From assembly GCF_001439605.1 (NCBI RefSeq), contig NZ_LMBX01000002.1, forward strand, positions 226,838 to 290,837: a stretch of DNA of 64,000 bases, read 5' to 3'. Of this stretch, positions 15,240 through 24,444 are shown one piece after another (within the stretch, counting starts at the first letter, position 1; each line of letters begins with the position of its first letter). Below the pieces are notes generated by a model that ran no database searches, was not told the DNA's origin, and saw only the letters and a list, made by a program, of their open reading frames with translations. A program made the translations under genes and the position numbers. The DNA is from Cytobacillus praedii. GTDB lineage: Bacteria; Bacillota; Bacilli; Bacillales; Cytobacillaceae.

Positions 15240-16043
15240 TTATCCGCTATTCCGATTTTTACGTTTATATAGGTATGGTAAGATACTTCCAGTGACAAAA
15301 AGTATACTGCCAACAAATAGAATGTTATAAGTATTCGTCGCTCTTATGGGTAGGAGATTCTCTCTAATTTCTGGTGAAACAATGATTGTACCGTTCGAAC
15401 TGTTTGTTTCGATCACTTCACCGTCTGGCTCTTCTCTGGAGTTTTCTGCAACTTCCTCTTCCTCATTGGGGTGTTTATCATCTGTACCTTCTTCATTGTT
15501 GTCGCCTACAACAGGATCTCTGTCACTTAAATCACCTTCACCCGAATCACCTGAACCAATATCGTCTAAGGTTTCAGCAACAAATAATATTTCTACTTCC
15601 GCTCCAGAACTTTGAAATGTATTGCCTAAAACGTATGGCATTGTCACTTGGAAAAATAGTGTCTCAGTTTTTCCTGTTGCTAAATTTCTAGGATTAAATC
15701 CTGTAAACTTGTCCATTTTCCCGTTATACAATACTTCCTCATCTTTTTTAATGATTAAGTCTAGTTCTTCTAACAGTCCTTTAACAGACTTTTTCTCTCC
15801 TATAATCGCGATATATTTAAAATCCTGAGTTCCAGCGTTGGATATAACGATATCCCTAGGCATCCAATCCCCGGGTTTTAAGTTACCTACTTCAAAAATG
15901 TAGCCGTTGGGATTCATTTTCGTATGTATATCAATTTCTTTATCAGCTGCCTTTACGCTTGTCTCTCCGACTACCATTAATAGGAACATGACGGCTATTC
16001 GTGCGATTATCGTTGGTTTAGCCAATATAGTTCTAGTTTCCAT
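15240..16043 (-). CDS. TasA-locus surface protein with acidic linker and degenerate sortase tail
   Basis: About 267 residues from ATG 16043 (GGAGAAG upstream). Signal peptide to residue about 34 (MFLLMVVGETSVKA), then an M73-like strand block (NLKPGDWMPRDIVISNAGT). A very acidic Asp/Glu/Gly/Ser linker spans about 165-215, followed by LPIRATN, a hydrophobic helix and the basic tail YKRKNRNSG. The C-terminus has the layout of a cell-wall sorting signal, but Arg stands where Thr is expected. It occupies the place of TapA, the TasA anchoring protein, and may do that job. I do not recognise a named gene. Confidence 0.72.
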   Translation of the reverse strand: METRTILAKPTIIARIAVMFLLMVVGETSVKAADKEIDIHTKMNPNGYIFEVGNLKPGDWMPRDIVISNAGTQDFKYIAIIGEKKSVKGLLEELDLIIKKDEEVLYNGKMDKFTGFNPRNLATGKTETLFFQVTMPYVLGNTFQSSGAEVEILFVAETLDDIGSGDSGEGDLSDRDPVVGDNNEEGTDDKHPNEEEEVAENSREEPDGEVIETNSSNGTIIVSPEIRENLLPIRATNTYNILFVGSILFVTGSILPYLYKRKNRNSG

Positions 16044-16068
16044 GGCATAACTTCTCCATTTAATTTTT

Positions 16069-16102
16069 AACAAAAGGCGGGAACGAATTCCCGCCTTTTG
16101 TT
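16069..16102 (-). terminator. Terminator after the main tasA-like gene
   Basis: CAAAAGGCGGGAA and TTCCCGCCTTTTG form a perfect 13-bp stem with a 4-base loop, followed by TT on the minus strand. It separates the sipW-tasA pair from the downstream surface genes, perhaps as a partial terminator. Confidence 0.85.
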
Positions 16103-16111
16103 ATTAATATA

Positions 16112-16744
16112 TTATTTTGATTCACCTTCTGTTTGATGAGCAGTGAATGTCCATTCAAGTTCTAACGCATCACCTTGGAATTCGTTTTGGTCTGCATCAT
16201 TATCAACGAATTCAAACGCTACGTACATTTGATCAGCAGTGCCAGCTTTTAGACCGCTATCTTCTCCACCTAAGCCAAGGAGCCAAGTCCAGTAGCTATT
16301 TAAATTTTCCACTGCATCAGGAGTCTGATTTTGAAGATCATATAAAGTTGTCTCAGAAATTACGTCGTTGTAATCATCAATAACCCAACCATCACCTGTC
16401 TTGTCTGCATTTTCAAGGAAAAGTACCTTAATATGTTTGCCAAAATCATCTACGTTGTTATTGTTAGCATCTACAACATTGTATACAGTGCTCAGGTCAA
16501 TTTTAGAAATGTCTAAAGTCCCGTTGTTTTCTAGCTTAAATTCTCTTACCATCGTATCCCCAGGCTTGATGTTTGTTACATCAATAATAGTTGTTGGATT
16601 TGCTGCTAAATCTAAAGTACCAGCAGCAAATGTGTTATTTGTAACTTCTGTGTCACTAAAGTAAGCAAATGTTCCTCCGCCAACTAAAGAAATACCTAGT
16701 GCAGCTGATGCGATTCCTAAACCTAATTTTTTCTTAATGCTCAT
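16112..16744 (-). CDS. tasA: TasA/CalY family major biofilm fibre protein
   Basis: 210 residues from ATG 16744 (GAGGAGG upstream; a TTG two codons earlier is too close). The SipW-type signal MSIKKKLGLGIASAALGIS is followed by NNTFAAGTLDL and the camelysin fold block NIKPGDTMVREFKLENNGTL. TasA monomers are exported by SipW and assemble into extracellular fibres. It lies 81 bases after sipW, with a strong terminator behind it. This order, sipW then tasA/calY with no tapA in front, is that of the B. cereus group. Confidence 0.92.
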   Translation of the reverse strand: MSIKKKLGLGIASAALGISLVGGGTFAYFSDTEVTNNTFAAGTLDLAANPTTIIDVTNIKPGDTMVREFKLENNGTLDISKIDLSTVYNVVDANNNNVDDFGKHIKVLFLENADKTGDGWVIDDYNDVISETTLYDLQNQTPDAVENLNSYWTWLLGLGGEDSGLKAGTADQMYVAFEFVDNDADQNEFQGDALELEWTFTAHQTEGESK

Positions 16745-16825
16745 TTCCAATTTCCTCCTCTTACCCTTGGGGTATGTATAATTTTTTATATTGACCCTTG
16801 TATGTTTACAAGGAGTACAACCGAA

Positions 16826-17425
16826 TTAAGCTGGTTTTTCTTCTGTATCACTGTCTGTTTTTTTCTTTTGGGGATCAAGTTCTTTAAGACCTTGATAAAT
16901 GCTAAAAGCTGCATAAACTAAGAGTAATAGCCCTGGAGTAATCAGTAATATTGCACTTCCCTCTTTCGACTGAGCAAAATCGATAAAATAACCTACATAA
17001 GGAATCGTAAAGCCGGAGTAAATGGCCTGTACGTTATCTGAAAGGACTGGATCTATATCAGCTGCATTGTTGTTATCCCCTTTTGTTTCGTACATCACAT
17101 GTTCACCGCTTGTTTTAATCCCGATAACTCTATGGGTAATTAATCTTTCTTCACTATCGATAAAAGTAATTACATCTCCTTCTTTAAGGCTTCTCTTTTC
17201 CTCCCCCTCAAGTGGTTGGACTGCTATGATAGAACCTGTTAAAAAGGTTGGTTCCATTGAGCCTGATAATACTGATTTAAGCTGATAGCCGAAAATCTGT
17301 GGTTCTCCTCTAGAAGCTTTTGATGAGATTACTAGAATGGCCATAACCACTAAATTAATAAATAGAATAGCAGTAAGGATACTACTTAAAATTTTTCTCG
17401 CTTTTCTCCAAGTAAACTTCATCAT
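16826..17425 (-). CDS. sipW: SipW-type (ER-type) signal peptidase I
   Basis: About 199 residues from ATG 17425 (TTTAGGATGG upstream). One N-terminal TM helix at about 14-34. The catalytic S56 is in VLSGSMEPT, and the general base position is H98 in LITHRVIG. His instead of Lys defines the archaeal/ER-type SipW branch. A second C-terminal TM helix lies near residues 155-180. It should process the two TasA-like proteins downstream. It heads the operon, directly behind a region with several SinR-type boxes. Confidence 0.93.
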   Translation of the reverse strand: MMKFTWRKARKILSSILTAILFINLVVMAILVISSKASRGEPQIFGYQLKSVLSGSMEPTFLTGSIIAVQPLEGEEKRSLKEGDVITFIDSEERLITHRVIGIKTSGEHVMYETKGDNNNAADIDPVLSDNVQAIYSGFTIPYVGYFIDFAQSKEGSAILLITPGLLLLVYAAFSIYQGLKELDPQKKKTDSDTEEKPA

Positions 17426-17491
17426 GCACACCATCCTAAATAAATAATTTTTACAAATATGAGTTTTCAAGAGAACTATTAGACACCATTC

Positions 17492-17679
17492 GTTCTTTGA
17501 TACTAGTCTTTTCGTTCTCTTTAACGAACCTATTGATTTGAGTATAGTTCAAATGTAATATTTTGAAAAAGTTGAAATTCAGCTGTTTTTACGTTATAAA
17601 GAACGTTTTTTATCTGTTTCCTCCCAATTTCTTCAATTTGCTTACATTCTTGTGTTTTTTATCGAACTATCCGTTCTTT
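17492..17679. promoter_or_regulatory. SinR box cluster upstream of sipW
   Basis: GTTCTYT half-sites occur at 17492-17498, 17514-17520 (part of GTTC-N8-GAAC, 17514-17529), 17598-17604 (as AAAGAAC) and 17673-17679 (part of GAAC-N5-GTTC). The site at 17598 reads GTTCTTTATAA on the minus strand, so a bound repressor would cover a TATAAC-like -10. The same string occurs at the head of the exopolysaccharide cluster. Box identity is from knowledge of B. subtilis SinR. Confidence 0.65.
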
Positions 17680-17724
17680 ATAATGAAATTATGATTTTAT
17701 AGCGAAATGTCCGGATGAAGATTA

Positions 17725-18490
17725 TTAAATACATGTATCTATTTCACCCAGCACTTTTACTGCTGGCAGGTTCACTTCTAATCTGACTTCCCTATCAAAT
17801 CTTGATGCCAACCCCCATTCATTGTAGGAATAAAAATAACTAGTAATAAGAGGTGTCATTCATAGGAGTTGTCCGTATGCTTTGAATGAACTGCATTTAG
17901 AATGAACAGTGAACCAAAAAAAGGCCAGTCCAAACTTTACATTTTGCAAAGAATGAACTGCCCTTTGTGCACACTGCAGGATAAATCACAACTTGATTCT
18001 TTAAATGTAGCATGTTACTCTCTAGAGGATTTATCAAGCGAACTGTCATAAATGAAATCATATCGCTACTGCCTAAGAATTCTCAAAGCCTGGTCCATCA
18101 TCCAATAGAATCGCAACATATGTTGGAATCGCTAACAGTTATAGATGTGAAAGAGTAGTTTCTATGTTCAACTACGAGCAAGTGTTATTGTTTACTCCCA
18201 TTCGTCCACCTGCTTTCTGAAAGAGTAATCGAATCCATCTCTCAGTTGTTCCAATTCTTTGGTACTCTTGATTAGATTCTGAAATTATTTGACTAATATA
18301 TAAGTGATTAAAACCCCAACAGCTTGGAGTAGCAAATTAGATTATTCATTGCTTTTTCGGTAGTAATAGTTGTATAGAGGAATTGAAATGGAGAAAAAAT
18401 TATTTATAACATTGGCCCCGTTAAATAAATATCACTAATTACTTTTATTTCTTTCGGTTCAACATTTTCTTCTGGGGGATTGGGTGAGGA
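17725..18490 (-). other. Gene-free stretch with decayed coding fragments
   Basis: About 770 bases without an intact gene. A 44-codon frame (17725-17859, MTPLITSYFYSYNEWG...) reads like protein but lacks a ribosome site. A fragment at 18081-18135 encodes AIPTYVAILLDDGPGFE between stops, faintly like a polysaccharide-deacetylase core. I take these as remnants of one or more lost genes, without certainty. Confidence 0.25.
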
Positions 18491-18493
18491 TTC

Positions 18494-19732
18494 TTAAATG
18501 TGGCCCATATCAACGCCTTGGTAACCAGCATTTCGAGCAATTGAGTTTTTGGTTAGCCCAAAATTTCTAGTACCAGTTAGAACTCCTGTAGGATCTATCA
18601 TTACAGAGTTATATTTCGCTTCTACAATATAGTCGATTCCCCTAATTACATTTTTATTTGTATTTATCGCTGCTAATAGATTGTTTCGAATAATCGCAGT
18701 ATTGGCATCATACATCTTTAAATCATATACAAAAATACAATTTGAAAGATGGCTCAGGCTTGGATATAGAATATTATTTTCAATCAAGAGATTTGCAACC
18801 TTAGCAACTATAAATATCCCGGTAAATCCACTGTTAAAAGCAATGTTATTCTGAAGTGTAATATTCTTCATCATATACGGCAGATTTGTTTCGCTATTAT
18901 TAGAAGAAATATTGTAGCCTCTTAGTGAATCATAGACGATATTATTTCTAAATAAAATATTTTCTAATTTCCCGCCTGCTTCTGCTGCTGTTGAAAACCC
19001 AGCACCGTTAGGAACCGTTGCAATATTATCATAAACCTGAATATTAGATGAATCTCTCGAGAAGGCATCCACATAAATTCCTACTCTGACCGTATTATTT
19101 ACATAGCAATCATGGATTGTACCATTTTTACAGCCATCCTTTACATCAATTCCTTCTTTGTAGCAATCAAGGACTTGGCAATTTTTTATTTCAAACCTAT
19201 TAACATTTAATAAGGAAATGCCCTCTTGACCTAAATTTTTGTTTGTTTCTTTTGCAATAAAATTATCGATGAGAATATCTTCAGCAAATTCTACAAAAAA
19301 ACCTGAACCACCTGCTTTGGTTACAGAACAGTTTTTTACTTGGATATTTCTTGAACCAACTGTTGTTGGCTCCTGATAGTCATCTCCGAAACCCATTCCA
19401 TAAGCATTTTCTAAGTGAATTCCTTCAAAAAACCAATGGGACTGCCTATTAAAGTTGATGAGTCCACCCCAATTTCCATTTCCAGCCCATTTTATTCCTG
19501 TTCCATTTATAACAGGACGATGACCTGGATATGCTACAAGCTTTATGGGGCTATCCGAAGTACCTGATTTGTTTAATTGAATACGCTCTTTATACGTCCC
19601 GTTTTGTACATAAATAACATCTCCAGCACGAGCCGAATTAATGGCATATTGAATTGTTTTGAAAGGCTGACTTAACGACCCATTATAACTATTACTCCCC
19701 TTTGTAGAATTAACGTACAATGCCTTAGCCAC
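18494..19732 (-). CDS. Right-handed parallel beta-helix repeat protein
   Basis: About 413 residues. The N-terminal ALYVNSTKGSNSYNGS and GTYKERIQLNKSGT blocks are typical of DUF1565/pectate-lyase-like beta-helix proteins. The many short repeats with NNI, NC and DN turns are the coils. GTG 19732 is chosen because GAGAGGTGG precedes it. The frame runs open to 19849, but the extra part is not a signal peptide. Without a signal its location is unclear. It follows the exopolysaccharide cluster on the same strand, so a polysaccharide-binding, lyase or epimerase role is possible but inferred. Confidence 0.75.
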   Translation of the reverse strand: MAKALYVNSTKGSNSYNGSLSQPFKTIQYAINSARAGDVIYVQNGTYKERIQLNKSGTSDSPIKLVAYPGHRPVINGTGIKWAGNGNWGGLINFNRQSHWFFEGIHLENAYGMGFGDDYQEPTTVGSRNIQVKNCSVTKAGGSGFFVEFAEDILIDNFIAKETNKNLGQEGISLLNVNRFEIKNCQVLDCYKEGIDVKDGCKNGTIHDCYVNNTVRVGIYVDAFSRDSSNIQVYDNIATVPNGAGFSTAAEAGGKLENILFRNNIVYDSLRGYNISSNNSETNLPYMMKNITLQNNIAFNSGFTGIFIVAKVANLLIENNILYPSLSHLSNCIFVYDLKMYDANTAIIRNNLLAAINTNKNVIRGIDYIVEAKYNSVMIDPTGVLTGTRNFGLTKNSIARNAGYQGVDMGHI

Positions 19733-19844
19733 TTTTATTCTTCCACCTCTCATTTTTGGCATAGTATTGCTCAATTCTATTGTATGCTCATTTATCCGTG
19801 GTGTTCTATTACAGTGGCCTTTTTTTGCATAGAAGAACACAATA

Positions 19845-19892
19845 CCCATTCCCTATTGACAAAAATACTGTTTAGATTCAATAGGGAACGGG
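19845..19892. repeat. 15-bp inverted repeat upstream of the beta-helix gene
   Basis: CCCATTCCCTATTGA (19845-19859) pairs with TCAATAGGGAACGGG (19878-19892) with one mismatch and an 18-base spacer. There is no T run on either side, so it looks more like an operator or an RNA processing stem than a terminator. Confidence 0.6.
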
Positions 19893-19904
19893 TAAAGAAA
19901 ATTA

Positions 19905-19931
19905 GACTCTCCCTCACCAGCTTGGAGGGTC
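19905..19931 (-). terminator. Terminator at the end of the exopolysaccharide operon
   Basis: On the minus strand GACCCTCC pairs with GGGAGAGTC (one wobble) and is followed by TAATTTTCTTT. It lies about 180 bases after the ATP-grasp gene. Confidence 0.6.
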
Positions 19932-20113
19932 TTACCACGTACTACAACAGAAGAAAATGGTTGTAATGAGCCTTCATTTGCTAGTAGGGGACATTTTTAA
20001 TAAAACCTTTAGGATTTCCAATTTGCCGGTTCCTATATTCACCACATATTTCTTCTATTCTCCTATCAGCTTTCCGCTTCAAACCTTTGTTTATCTTTAA
20101 CACTTAAAATCAT

Positions 20114-21109
20114 TTATATTTGCCCAGTTCCTATTCCTTTATCCACATTTTTCATTAACTTTACATCCTCGTATTTAACCATGATTAGATCTTCTTCATA
20201 CTCAATATTTTGTAATTGATTTGTAAACCCGCTAAGATTTTTTACAATATTTTCAACAAAGTTCTGCCCTTGCATGTGTGCGTGCAAATATCCTCCGCCA
20301 AACCGTGGATTAATTTCGGAAATTACAAAACCATCTTTAGTAAGAAAACAATCAATATCGATTGGCCCCAGCGGTTTTAATACATTGACTAGTCTTTCAA
20401 TCAGCTGCTTTAGGTCGTAATCCTTTACTGAAATGGATTTATCCGTTTCGCCAGCCCTCATCACAATCTTCTTTTTCATGAACATATTAACTAATTTTCT
20501 AGAAAATATATCTATATAGCAATCAACGCCAAATTCTTGACCATTCACAAACGGCTGGATAACAATTTCTGCTGTTTCATTTTTATAAATAAGCAGCTCT
20601 TCCAACGTATACACTTTGTTAATTCCAATACTTGCGCTGCCTTTTCTTGGTTTTATGATAAGTGGAAAATCCAACTTCCCCACTTTAAAATCACGAATAA
20701 CCTCATCAATATTTATATATGTTGGAATACATGGTAATCCATTGTCGCTCAGAAATTGTGAGGTAGAATATTTATCAAAGCATATATCAACTGTTTGTTT
20801 ATCCGACACAATGACATATATTCCTTCCTTCTCAAATTCCTCCACATGATTTGCTAACAAACTTAATTCCGGATCGATTAGTGATAGAATACCTGTTACC
20901 TCATACTTCTTACATACCTTTTTCAGATAGTCTATATAGCCAGAATCATCAATTCTAGGGACAACTTCATACATATCTGCAAAGTGTAAAGCTGGTGCGG
21001 TTGGAACACAATCTACTGCTATGACCCTTCCATTTACTTTCTGAAGCTCAGATCGAAATGCTTCTACTAGTTTCACTCGTCTGCCAACACTGCAAATTAA
21101 AACGTTCAT
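20114..21109 (-). CDS. ATP-grasp (carbamoyl-phosphate-synthase-like) ligase
   Basis: 331 residues from ATG 21109 (AAGGAGATTCAT upstream). An N-terminal pre-ATP-grasp Rossmann-like part (MNVLICSVGRRVKLV) precedes an ATP-grasp domain with FPLIIKPRKGSASIGI as the ATP-binding loop and ISEINPRFGGGY as the metal-binding strand. Such enzymes join a carboxylate to an amine or thiol using ATP. It is the last gene of the cluster, 21 bases after a PLP decarboxylase gene. The pair could make an amine and attach it to an acidic sugar. That is inference. Confidence 0.82.
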   Translation of the reverse strand: MNVLICSVGRRVKLVEAFRSELQKVNGRVIAVDCVPTAPALHFADMYEVVPRIDDSGYIDYLKKVCKKYEVTGILSLIDPELSLLANHVEEFEKEGIYVIVSDKQTVDICFDKYSTSQFLSDNGLPCIPTYINIDEVIRDFKVGKLDFPLIIKPRKGSASIGINKVYTLEELLIYKNETAEIVIQPFVNGQEFGVDCYIDIFSRKLVNMFMKKKIVMRAGETDKSISVKDYDLKQLIERLVNVLKPLGPIDIDCFLTKDGFVISEINPRFGGGYLHAHMQGQNFVENIVKNLSGFTNQLQNIEYEEDLIMVKYEDVKLMKNVDKGIGTGQI

Positions 21110-21129
21110 ATGAATCTCCTTCTTTACTA

Positions 21130-22386
21130 TCAAAATAAATAGAGTGCTTCATTAAAGAATTCTTTAATCGTTTCTTTCTTGCGAGCAACAATGGTTTCTC
21201 CGTCCTTGATGGCAATAACGGCAGGCCGCTCTTTTATAAATGGTGGGTTGAATACAATTGTGTATGCACCAACATTGTCGAATAAAACATAATCCCCCAT
21301 GCAAGGAATCGGAGAGACTACATTATGTGCAAGATAATCCTTCTCCATACAGGTATAACCGACTATGCTAAACGTCTTTTGGCTATTTCGGTTTCCTCCC
21401 TCATTTTGTGTAATCACCTGCATGGGTAAATTGTTTTTATGCATGGTTGGTTTAATATTATGAACACTGCCGTCAACCAAAACAAAAGTGTTATCTCTTA
21501 CATTTTTCACTTCAATTACCTTTGCAGCGAATCGGAAGACATTAGCCACCAGTGAAATCCCTGGTTCAATGATAAGGAGCGGCTTGTTTTCCCAACCGGC
21601 AAATTCTTTGATCATTGTTTCTCCGATTGCCTCTGCATAATCATTAAAACTAGGTGCTTCTAAATGAAAACCCTTTGGCAACTCTCCATAAAAACCTCCG
21701 CCTATATCTATATATTCAATCGTGTCTTTGAAAAAATGCTTAGCTAGAACACATAATTTTTTCGTTATCAATCGGTATGCTTTAACACTGCGTGTTTTCG
21801 TTGAAAAATGACCATGTAAGCCAACAATCTTTACATTCCTTACATCACATAGCATATTTATAGCTGTTTGCAAGTTTCCGTTTTCTACACAGATACCGAA
21901 TCGACCTACTTCATACCCATCCTGAAGCAAACTTTCACCACCATCTGATAGAGGAAAGTTTAATCGAAGACCTATTTTAATCATTTCTTCTGGATGATTG
22001 AAGCAATACTCCTTTACATACTCAATCTCATAAAGGGAATCGATATTCAAAATACTTTTATTATGTAAAGCCCTAAAAATATCATCCTTGGTTTTTACTG
22101 GTCCATTGAAAATAATCCGTTCTGGATTTTCTCCAAGCTTTACTGCCAAATCGTACTCCAGGCGAGAAACGACTTCTGCATATGCTCCTAAGCTTGATAA
22201 TTCTTTACATAAAAAAGGTAGATAATTTGTTTTATAGGAATACCCGATGATGCATTTAGGATACTGACTTGTAAAAGCCTCCTCCATTTTCCGGTAGTTT
22301 CCTTTCAATTTATCTACATCCAGTAAATAAAAGGAAGAACCATATTCTTCTTCTAATTGAAAGATCTTTGCATAATTTAATTTCAT
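21130..22386 (-). CDS. PLP-dependent decarboxylase, LysA/ornithine decarboxylase-like (fold type III)
   Basis: About 418 residues. GYSYKTNY supplies the PLP lysine, LHGHFS the stacking His, IGGGFYGELP the phosphate-binding glycines and IEPGISLVA the conserved strand. The C-terminal beta domain has CMEKDYLA and GDYVLFDNVGAY. The family decarboxylates diaminopimelate, ornithine, carboxynorspermidine or similar D/L amino acids. This member is far from housekeeping LysA and lies inside a polysaccharide cluster. The start could also be TTG 22428 (AAGGGGA upstream). I prefer ATG 22386 after TAGGGATGAG. Confidence 0.85.
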   Translation of the reverse strand: MKLNYAKIFQLEEEYGSSFYLLDVDKLKGNYRKMEEAFTSQYPKCIIGYSYKTNYLPFLCKELSSLGAYAEVVSRLEYDLAVKLGENPERIIFNGPVKTKDDIFRALHNKSILNIDSLYEIEYVKEYCFNHPEEMIKIGLRLNFPLSDGGESLLQDGYEVGRFGICVENGNLQTAINMLCDVRNVKIVGLHGHFSTKTRSVKAYRLITKKLCVLAKHFFKDTIEYIDIGGGFYGELPKGFHLEAPSFNDYAEAIGETMIKEFAGWENKPLLIIEPGISLVANVFRFAAKVIEVKNVRDNTFVLVDGSVHNIKPTMHKNNLPMQVITQNEGGNRNSQKTFSIVGYTCMEKDYLAHNVVSPIPCMGDYVLFDNVGAYTIVFNPPFIKERPAVIAIKDGETIVARKKETIKEFFNEALYLF

Positions 22387-22435
22387 TTGCTCATCCCTAC
22401 TACGTTCCCCTGATTGTATAGTTGTCAAAATCCCC

Positions 22436-23362
22436 TTAACTTCCTCTCTTTAAATAATTTATATCTTTTGAAAGTGTTACTCTTTGATGGAAATAATGAA
22501 TGATCGCTTCATCTGTGTTTTCTTCAAACTTTCTCGCAAAAAATTGATCTGACTTTTCTATTCGTGCTATGTCTTCACTTATTAGATCCTGTGGAGAATT
22601 TCTTTCACTTAATGTTTCTCCCCATTTAATAAAAAACAAATGATTATTCACTACATTTGACTTATATTTTGAATTCAAAATTAACGTATGAAAGAAACTT
22701 TCATCTGGGACTAAGGAGTTTGTAAAAAATGAGTAATACCATGGATTTTCCTCTAAAAATTGATTGATATATTTCGCAACATCAAAGGGGATAGTAAACC
22801 ATTGGGAACCTTTGTAGAAGGAATATTCCCGTGGCCAGTAATTTTTATTAGGGAAAAGACTAATTCCTTTCCCGTATAAGCTTAATAGAATTCTGCGGAT
22901 CATTCGTAATGGATGGCTATTTGTATACCTTTTTCTCATAATTTTAGGCCAACTAATATTCATTAGTCCCGTGTTTCCCTGACTTATATCTCTATAGTCT
23001 AAAAAAATGCTATTCCTATTTGCTCTCAAAAAATCTTTGAACCCATTCTTAACCAATAGATCCTGCCCGCTCCTTAAGCAGACAAAATCGTACTCATTTC
23101 CAGATGCCAGAACTTCCTTTAATAATAAAAGGGTGGCATCAATTTGACTGATGTCACCCCATTCACAATTAACACGATTCTCTAGGATATATATATTTGA
23201 ACCTTTAACTAATTGATTATTCATTCCCTCATAACTTTTTTTATCAATATGAATATAGACATCAGCTTGTTCTTTATCAGTTAACTGCTGGATAAATTTA
23301 TTTACCTGCTGAGGATTTTTATGAACTTGCAGTATAAATGCTGTACGGGGAGTCATGTTCAT
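22436..23362 (-). CDS. Core-2/I-branching-type glycosyltransferase (GT14)
   Basis: 308 residues. FILQVHKNPQQVNKFI, VYIHIDKKS and an acidic LVPDESFFHTLIL segment are landmarks of the GT14 family, whose members add beta-1,6-linked N-acetylglucosamine branches or related sugars. It is cytoplasmic, with no membrane helix. The start ATG 23362 overlaps the acyltransferase stop by 4 bases and has AAAGGAGAATG upstream. It is probably a branch-forming transferase of the exopolysaccharide. Confidence 0.84.
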   Translation of the reverse strand: MNMTPRTAFILQVHKNPQQVNKFIQQLTDKEQADVYIHIDKKSYEGMNNQLVKGSNIYILENRVNCEWGDISQIDATLLLLKEVLASGNEYDFVCLRSGQDLLVKNGFKDFLRANRNSIFLDYRDISQGNTGLMNISWPKIMRKRYTNSHPLRMIRRILLSLYGKGISLFPNKNYWPREYSFYKGSQWFTIPFDVAKYINQFLEENPWYYSFFTNSLVPDESFFHTLILNSKYKSNVVNNHLFFIKWGETLSERNSPQDLISEDIARIEKSDQFFARKFEENTDEAIIHYFHQRVTLSKDINYLKRGS

Positions 23363-24444
23363 TGTGCATTCTCCTTTAATTCTTTCACTATTGACTTAGA
23401 CTCATAACGTTGATTCCTCTTAAGCACCTGCTTTAGTTTTTTGTTTATTGGCTTTTCGATAAATGAGTAAACAAGACAACCACAGATGACTGATAGGGTT
23501 ATAAACAAGATAGCTATGACGATATTTGAAAGTGGGTTAAACATAGGCTGAAGAAAAATGATTGTAAGTGCTGATATACAATAGTAGTGTGTTAAATAAA
23601 TAGAAAAAGATGCATCACCTAAATATTGTGCGACTTTTGGAATCTTCAAGTCCTTTTGCAGGTCAATGGAGGAAAATCCTATGATAATAAAAACAGAAGC
23701 AATCGTTGTTGCAATCTCGATATTTAATGCAGTATATCCATATTGGGCATTTATCCAAGAGAGCGGAAATCCAGCAACACCAATAATCGCAAGAATCCAT
23801 GATACATACAGATTTAGTCTTACCTTTAACACGATATACGCACAAGCAATTCCAGTTAAAAATATTAGATTGTAGCTGTTAAATAAATAGTTTAGAAGAA
23901 TATTGGGACTACTTAGCAGCTGGATGCTAAAAGCTAAGGAAATCACTGCCCAAAGGATGGTTGCCGCTATATTTATTTTAACCTTTTTGAAAAAAACAAT
24001 CGTAAAAATCAAATAGAAAAAAACAGTATGAACTAATGACCATGCCACATCAAGCACCAAATTAGATCCATTGGGGATAAGAAGAAATGAATAAATAATA
24101 TCACCTATCCCTTTTTGCTTCTCAGGAGCAAGACTAGGAAATAACATAATGACAACGAAAACAGCCGTGGTCACAATCCAATAAACTGGATAGATTCTAA
24201 TAAACCGACTGTATAGAAAATGTTTTATCACTTCCCGATTACCAAACTTATTATGATACAGATAATAAGCCATAAAACCCGACAGAGCAAAAAAATAATA
24301 TACACCGCCAGATTTCAGAATGTCAGGGAGCATTAGAAAGTTATAATGAAAATAAACCATCATAAATGCTTTTACATGAAATAGAATTACAAAAATCGGG
24401 ACAAAAGCCCGAGAAAATTGAATCAAGTTTAAGTGCTTTCGCAT
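23359..24444 (-). CDS. Membrane acyltransferase, family 3 (OatA/ExoZ-like)
   Basis: 361 residues with about ten hydrophobic helices. LIQFSRAFVPIFVILFHVKA contains the active-site region with the His that defines acyltransferase family 3, and YFFALSGFMAYYLY follows. It would O-acetylate or O-succinylate the polymer at the membrane. The gene overlaps the peptidase gene by 16 bases and the GT14 gene by 4, so it is translationally coupled in the operon. Confidence 0.87.
   Translation of the reverse strand: MRKHLNLIQFSRAFVPIFVILFHVKAFMMVYFHYNFLMLPDILKSGGVYYFFALSGFMAYYLYHNKFGNREVIKHFLYSRFIRIYPVYWIVTTAVFVVIMLFPSLAPEKQKGIGDIIYSFLLIPNGSNLVLDVAWSLVHTVFFYLIFTIVFFKKVKINIAATILWAVISLAFSIQLLSSPNILLNYLFNSYNLIFLTGIACAYIVLKVRLNLYVSWILAIIGVAGFPLSWINAQYGYTALNIEIATTIASVFIIIGFSSIDLQKDLKIPKVAQYLGDASFSIYLTHYYCISALTIIFLQPMFNPLSNIVIAILFITLSVICGCLVYSFIEKPINKKLKQVLKRNQRYESKSIVKELKENAQ

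Noticed and set aside
17671..17684. Plus-strand GTTCTTTATAAT as a rightward promoter
   Set aside because: It has a good -10 but no -35 match and no gene on the plus strand downstream. I keep it only as a SinR box.
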